A stretch of 8,735 nucleotides of DNA from JBFWQM01 sp050249455 (lineage in GTDB: Bacteria > Pseudomonadota > Alphaproteobacteria > MPNO01 > VGEU01). The notes beneath the pieces are model-generated. The model was not told the origin of the DNA. It made no database searches and was given only the letters and a program-made list of their open reading frames with translations. The stretch spans positions 1 to 8,735 of the forward strand of contig JBFWQM010000227.1 in the NCBI GenBank assembly GCA_050249455.1, given 5' to 3'. Below, piece by piece: positions 5,613 to 8,735 of the stretch. Both the position numbers and the translations under genes were made by a program. Numbering within the stretch: position 1 is the stretch's first letter; each line of letters begins with the position of its first letter.

Positions 5613-7037
5613 ATGACCGGCGCGCTCGCCCGTCGCGACGTCGCGATCGCCTTCGTCGCGGCGGCGGTCGCCTACGTCGCCTATCTCGGCCTCGCCACCG
5701 AAGGCACCTGGCGGATCGATGCGCCGACCCGGTTCGGCCGCGTGTTCAGCGCCGTCGCGCTCAACCTCCTGCACGGCCGCTTCGACGTCGATCCCGAGCT
5801 GCTGCTCTACGAAGCCTATGTCCGCGACGGCCTGGCCTATCCCTATTTCGGCATCTTCGCCGCGCTGGCGCGGCTGCCGCTGATCCCGTTCGCCGACCTG
5901 ACGGTCGTCCATGTCGGGCGTCCGCTGGCCGCGCTGGCGGCGGCGCTGGCGGCGATGTTCCAGGCGCTGGCGATGCTGCACGCGACCGCCGGCGCGCGCT
6001 CGCCGGCGCTGCGCGGCATCCTGGCGGCGCTGCCGCTGGTCGCCGGCCCGCAGGTCTACCTGCTGGCACGGCCCAACATGTACGAGGAGGCGGCGCTGTG
6101 GGGCCTGTGCTGGGCGTCCGCCGTGGTCGCCGCCGGGGTCTGCCTGGCGCTGCGCGACGGCCGCGCACCGGTGCGGCTCTACATCGCGCTGGCGGCGGCG
6201 GCCGGGCTCGCGGTGACCGCGCGCGTCACCGCCGGCCTCGGCGCCTGCGCGTTCGCGGCCCTGGTCGGCGCGGCGCGGCTGTGGTGGGAGGCGCGCGCCG
6301 CCGGCAAGGAGCCGCTGCGCCGCCTGCTCGGCCGCGAGGCGGCGTCCGCGACGCTTGCCGGCGCCGTCCCGATCGCCGTCCAGCTCGCGGTCAACTTCGC
6401 GCGCTGGCGCAACCCCTTCGAGTTCGCCGACCTGGCGCGCATGGCGGTGGTCCACGAGTCCGACCCGACGCGGCTGCCGCGGCTGATGGCGCAGGGCGCG
6501 TTCAACCTGGAGCGCCTGTGGTTCGGGCTGCAGTACTACTTCGCGCCGGCGTGGGCGTTCCCGACCGCCGCCGGTGCGCCGCGGTTCGAGGGCTGGATGC
6601 GCGTCTGGCTCGACGCCGCCGAGCTGCCGCCGTCCACGCCGCTGCTGACCGACGGCCTGCTGATGGCGCTGGCCGCCGTCGGCGCCTGGGCGATCTGCCG
6701 CCGCGGCGTGCCGCGCCCGGCGATCTGGGCGGCCGGCGGCGCCGGGCTTGCGACGGGCGCGGCGGTGCTGATGTCGGCGATCTACATGGCGCTGCGCTAC
6801 CGCGTCGACATCCAGCCGCTGCTGCTGTGGCTGGGCCTCGCCGGCGCACACCGGCTGACCCGCGCCGCACCGCGCCTCTGGCTGACGGCGACGGCCGCGG
6901 CGATACTGGCGATCTCGGTGCTGGGCAGCCTCGCGATGTACGCCGCCTATCTCGATATCAATTTGGGGCCGGCGTTCCCCGTCCACGACCCGCTGCGCGA
7001 GATCTACTGGTCGGTGCGCCGCCACCTGATCCCCTGA
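5613..7037 (+). CDS. Polytopic membrane protein, GT-C glycosyltransferase-like; first of two tandem paralogs
   Basis: Integral membrane protein of 474 aa with roughly ten hydrophobic segments, clearest at 9-28, 100-122, 136-150, 160-180, 188-222, 245-262, 346-362, 370-392, 398-413 and 422-446. I do not recognise a named family. The ATG at 5613 is preferred over a longer in-frame opening at 5448, which would overlap the GT2 gene by 155 bases; it lies 10 bases after that gene's stop and aligns with the paralog's N-terminus. After TM1 comes a loop with D36, 'TRFG' (39-42) and 'LLHGRFDVDPE' (52-62), then 'YPYFGIFAALARLPL' (76-90). This resembles the acidic first loop and small-residue helix of GT-C transferases. 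'NLERLWFGLQYY' (298-309) to 'TPLLTD' (342-347) is probably a large extracytoplasmic loop. Function is inferred only from topology and its position after a GT2 enzyme. Confidence 0.85.
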   Translation: MTGALARRDVAIAFVAAAVAYVAYLGLATEGTWRIDAPTRFGRVFSAVALNLLHGRFDVDPELLLYEAYVRDGLAYPYFGIFAALARLPLIPFADLTVVHVGRPLAALAAALAAMFQALAMLHATAGARSPALRGILAALPLVAGPQVYLLARPNMYEEAALWGLCWASAVVAAGVCLALRDGRAPVRLYIALAAAAGLAVTARVTAGLGACAFAALVGAARLWWEARAAGKEPLRRLLGREAASATLAGAVPIAVQLAVNFARWRNPFEFADLARMAVVHESDPTRLPRLMAQGAFNLERLWFGLQYYFAPAWAFPTAAGAPRFEGWMRVWLDAAELPPSTPLLTDGLLMALAAVGAWAICRRGVPRPAIWAAGGAGLATGAAVLMSAIYMALRYRVDIQPLLLWLGLAGAHRLTRAAPRLWLTATAAAILAISVLGSLAMYAAYLDINLGPAFPVHDPLREIYWSVRRHLIP

Positions 7038-7133
7038 CCGGCGCGCCAGGACGGCATCGAGGGCTCGCCGCACTGGACGGATGCCCCCGGTACGCGGATG
7101 ATCCGGCCGCGATTTCCACGGACGCACGGACCC
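7038..7133. other. 96-bp spacer between the tandem paralogs
   Basis: This is the longest intergenic stretch in the last three plus-strand genes. It contains an 8-bp palindrome GGCGCGCC (7041-7048) but no stem followed by a T-run, no strong Shine-Dalgarno, and no convincing -35/-10 pair. An ATG at 7098 opens the same frame as the second paralog and could extend it by 12 residues (MIRPRFPRTHGP). Nothing else was seen. Confidence 0.5.
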
Positions 7134-8564
7134 ATGACAGCGCCCCCCACGACGGGCCGCGGCGAGCGACGGTTCCTCGCCGCCGCCGGCGTCCTGGCCC
7201 TTGCGGCCTATCTCGGCATCGTCACCGGGGGCGCCTACGACCTCGACGGCCAGAGCCGGTTCGGCATGGTGTTCAACGCGATGGCGCTGAACCTGGTGCA
7301 CGGCCGCTTCGACATCGACCCCGACGTCATCCTGTTCGAGGCGTTCTTCCGCGACGGCCGCACCTACGCCTATTTCGGCATCCTGTCGGCGCTGCTGCGC
7401 CTGCCGCTGATGCCGTTCGTCGACCTGGCGACGGTGGAGGTGGCGCGGCCGATGATGGCCCTGGCGGCCGCGCTCGCCGCCGTGTTCCAGGCGCAGGCGG
7501 CATTGCGCGCGACGCGTCACGCCGCCGGCGACGGCGGCTGGCTGCGCGCCCTGCTCGCCGCGCTTCCCTTCGTCAGCGGGCCGCAGGTCTATTTGCTGGG
7601 CGCCGTGGACATGTACGGCGAGGCGTCGCTGTGGGGCCTGTGCTTCGCCAGCGCCACCGTGGCCGCGGCCGTGCACCTGACCCTGCATCGCGGGCGGCCG
7701 GCGACGCACCTGTACGCGCTGGTCGCGGCGTCCGCCGGCCTGTGCCTGCTGGCGCGGGTCTCGATCGGCATCGGCGCCTGCGGCCTGGCGGCCGCGACGG
7801 TGCTGACGCGGCTGTGGTGCGAGGCCGCCGCCGCCGGCCCCGCCCGGGCGGCGAAGCCGCTCGCCGCCGCCGCGGTCGCCGGCGGCATCCCGGTGGCGTT
7901 CGCGCTGTTCGTCAACCACGCCCGCTGGGGCAATGCGCTGGAGTTCGCCGACCCGCGACGCCAGCTCAACTTCGAGGCGCTCCACCCCGGCTTTCTCGCC
8001 CGTTTGAACGAGCTCGGCGCGGCGAACCTGGAGCGGGTGTGGTTCGGGCTGCAGTACTACCTGGCGCCGGTCTGGGCGTTCCCGACCGCGGACGGCACGC
8101 CCCGGTTCGAGGCGTGGATGCACAAATGGCTGTTCGGCGCCGAGCTGCCGGCAGCGACGCCGCTGGTCACCGACCCGCTGCTGCTCGCGCTCGCGGTCCT
8201 CGGCGTCGCCGCGCTCGCCCGGGGCCGGCTGCCGCCGCCCGCGACCGTGGCGTGGGCGGCCGGCGCCGCGGCGCTGGCGGTGCCGGCGGCGATGCTGACC
8301 ACCTTGTTCTACATGAGCCTGCGCTACCGGGTGGACTTCCAGCCGCTGATGCTGTGGCTGGCCCTGGCCGGCGCGACGACATTGTGCGGCCGGCCGCCGG
8401 GCCGGCTGGTCCGCCGGGGCGTGCCGGCCCTGTTCGCGGCCTCGGTCGTCGGCTCCGGGCTGGTGCTGGCCCTCAACCTCGACGCACCGTTCGGGCCGGC
8501 CTTTCCCACCGCCGACCCGTTCCGCGAGCTCTACTGGGCGCTGGCTGAGCTGTTCGGCGGCTGA
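7134..8564 (+). CDS. Polytopic membrane protein, GT-C glycosyltransferase-like; second tandem paralog
   Basis: Integral membrane protein of 476 aa, co-linear with the gene before it from TM1 to the C-terminus. In the block from the first loop through helix 2 (residues about 36-128) I count 58 identities in 92 positions. Shared landmarks are D38 and 'SRFG' (41-44), 'HGRFDIDPD' (56-64), 'AYFGILSALLRLPL' (79-92), 'GPQVYLL' (149-155), 'LWGLC' (166-170), 'RVWFGLQYY' (301-309), 'SLRYRVDFQPL' (395-405) and 'FGPAFPTADPFRELYW' (453-468). The ATG at 7134 is chosen over one at 7098 because it gives a length nearly equal to the paralog (476 against 474) and an MTAPP/MTGAL-like start; neither has a good SD. 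A 96-bp spacer precedes it. The role is unknown; a GT-C-like transferase is an inference. It ends 4 bp from the convergent pobA stop. Confidence 0.83.
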   Translation: MTAPPTTGRGERRFLAAAGVLALAAYLGIVTGGAYDLDGQSRFGMVFNAMALNLVHGRFDIDPDVILFEAFFRDGRTYAYFGILSALLRLPLMPFVDLATVEVARPMMALAAALAAVFQAQAALRATRHAAGDGGWLRALLAALPFVSGPQVYLLGAVDMYGEASLWGLCFASATVAAAVHLTLHRGRPATHLYALVAASAGLCLLARVSIGIGACGLAAATVLTRLWCEAAAAGPARAAKPLAAAAVAGGIPVAFALFVNHARWGNALEFADPRRQLNFEALHPGFLARLNELGAANLERVWFGLQYYLAPVWAFPTADGTPRFEAWMHKWLFGAELPAATPLVTDPLLLALAVLGVAALARGRLPPPATVAWAAGAAALAVPAAMLTTLFYMSLRYRVDFQPLMLWLALAGATTLCGRPPGRLVRRGVPALFAASVVGSGLVLALNLDAPFGPAFPTADPFRELYWALAELFGG

Positions 8565-8568
8565 GGGG

Positions 8569-8735
8569 TCAATCGTCGAACGGCAGGCCGACGTAGTTCT
8601 CGGCCATCGCGGTGGCGCCGGTGCGCGAGCTGGTGACGTAGTCGAGCTCGGCGAGCTGGACGCGGCGCTCGAACGGGCTCGCCTCCGGGAAGCGGTGCAT
8701 CAGCGTGGTCAGCCACCACGAGAAGCGCTGCGCCT
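8569..8735 (-). CDS. pobA: 4-hydroxybenzoate 3-monooxygenase, C-terminal fragment (gene runs off the right edge)
   Basis: Reading the reverse strand to the TGA at 8571-8569 gives 54 residues: 'AQRFSWWLTTLMHRFP' followed by 'ERRVQLAELDYV', then 'SSRTGATAMAENYVGLPFDD' at the end. This matches the C-terminus of p-hydroxybenzoate hydroxylase, whose Pseudomonas enzyme has 'AERFSWWMTS', 'LHRFPDTDAF', 'QQTELEYY' and ends 'AENYVGLPYEEIE' (recalled). The enzyme is a cytoplasmic FAD- and NADPH-dependent monooxygenase that makes protocatechuate from 4-hydroxybenzoate and feeds the beta-ketoadipate pathway. The FAD-binding N-terminal and central parts, about 340 residues, lie outside the window. The gene is convergent with the second membrane-protein paralog, with 4 bp between the two stop codons. 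Confidence 0.9.
   Translation of the reverse strand, partial: AQRFSWWLTTLMHRFPEASPFERRVQLAELDYVTSSRTGATAMAENYVGLPFDD

Larger units (their letters stand above)
5613..8564 (+). repeat. Tandem gene duplication (two copies of the GT-C-like membrane protein gene)
   Basis: The two consecutive genes encode proteins of 474 and 476 aa that align over their whole length, with conserved blocks in the same order and spacing. Similarity extends to DNA in places: 6504-6599 against 8025-8120 (codons 298-329 of each) differ at 13 of 96 positions by my hand count, including an identical 23-base run through the codons for WFGLQYY. The spacer between them (7038-7133) has no evident repeat, so this is a duplicated gene rather than a mobile-element product. 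Confidence 0.85.

Noticed and set aside
5487..8123. 878-codon open frame on the minus strand opposite the two membrane-protein genes
   Set aside because: Its product is Arg/Gln/His-rich with no recognisable domain, and its internal repeat simply mirrors the tandem duplication on the other strand. It is a GC-bias shadow.
6098..8548. 816-codon plus-strand open frame spanning both paralogs in another frame
   Set aside because: Arg/Ala/Gly-rich low-complexity product that runs through the spacer. The real frame shows clean membrane helices and conserved blocks.
8531..8719. 62-codon minus-strand open frame at the right edge
   Set aside because: The neighbouring minus-strand frame ending at 8569 matches the PobA C-terminus residue for residue in several motifs.
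1..8735. CRISPR array, tRNA, rRNA or insertion sequence
   Set aside because: I read through for regularly spaced repeats, cloverleaf-like elements, terminal inverted repeats and transposase motifs and found none.

Overview
The window is a GC-rich stretch, with G/C dominating third codon positions, that looks like chromosomal DNA from an alphaproteobacterium-like organism (inferred from base composition, TRAP/PhyH gene content and family resemblance; no rRNA or other taxonomic marker is present). A run of exactly 100 N at 2462-2561 shows it comes from a scaffolded draft or metagenome assembly. No tRNA, rRNA, CRISPR, insertion sequence or integrase was seen.

Layout. The left edge (1-126) holds the first 42 codons of a minus-strand cupin-type gene. 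It is divergent from a plus-strand run of eight genes that fills most of the window. First comes a complete-looking TRAP transporter in the order dctP (261-1298), dctQ (1303-1812), dctM (1809-2672, interrupted by the N gap). After an 87-bp spacer follow a phytanoyl-CoA dioxygenase-like Fe(II)/2-oxoglutarate oxygenase (2760-3578) and a class II aldolase/adducin-family protein (3592-4365). Then comes an envelope-type block: a GT2 polyprenol-phosphate-sugar-synthase-like enzyme with four C-terminal membrane helices (4400-5602), and two large polytopic membrane proteins (5613-7037 and 7134-8564) that are clearly tandem paralogs. The right edge (8569-8735, minus strand) is the last 54 codons of 4-hydroxybenzoate 3-monooxygenase (PobA), convergent with the second paralog and only 4 bp from it.

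How the genes may work together. The TRAP system would import a small organic, probably carboxylate, solute. The oxygenase and aldolase-like protein could process it, though the substrate cannot be read from the sequence. The GT2 enzyme would charge a lipid-phosphate carrier with a sugar at the inner membrane. The two paralogs have an acidic first extracytoplasmic loop after TM1 and many helices, which fits GT-C-type, lipid-linked-sugar-dependent glycosyltransferases, so the last three genes may be a small glycosylation module. That module, with its duplicated membrane component, is the least familiar part of the window. A second point of interest is a stem-loop just upstream of the oxygenase gene that can completely pair its Shine-Dalgarno sequence.
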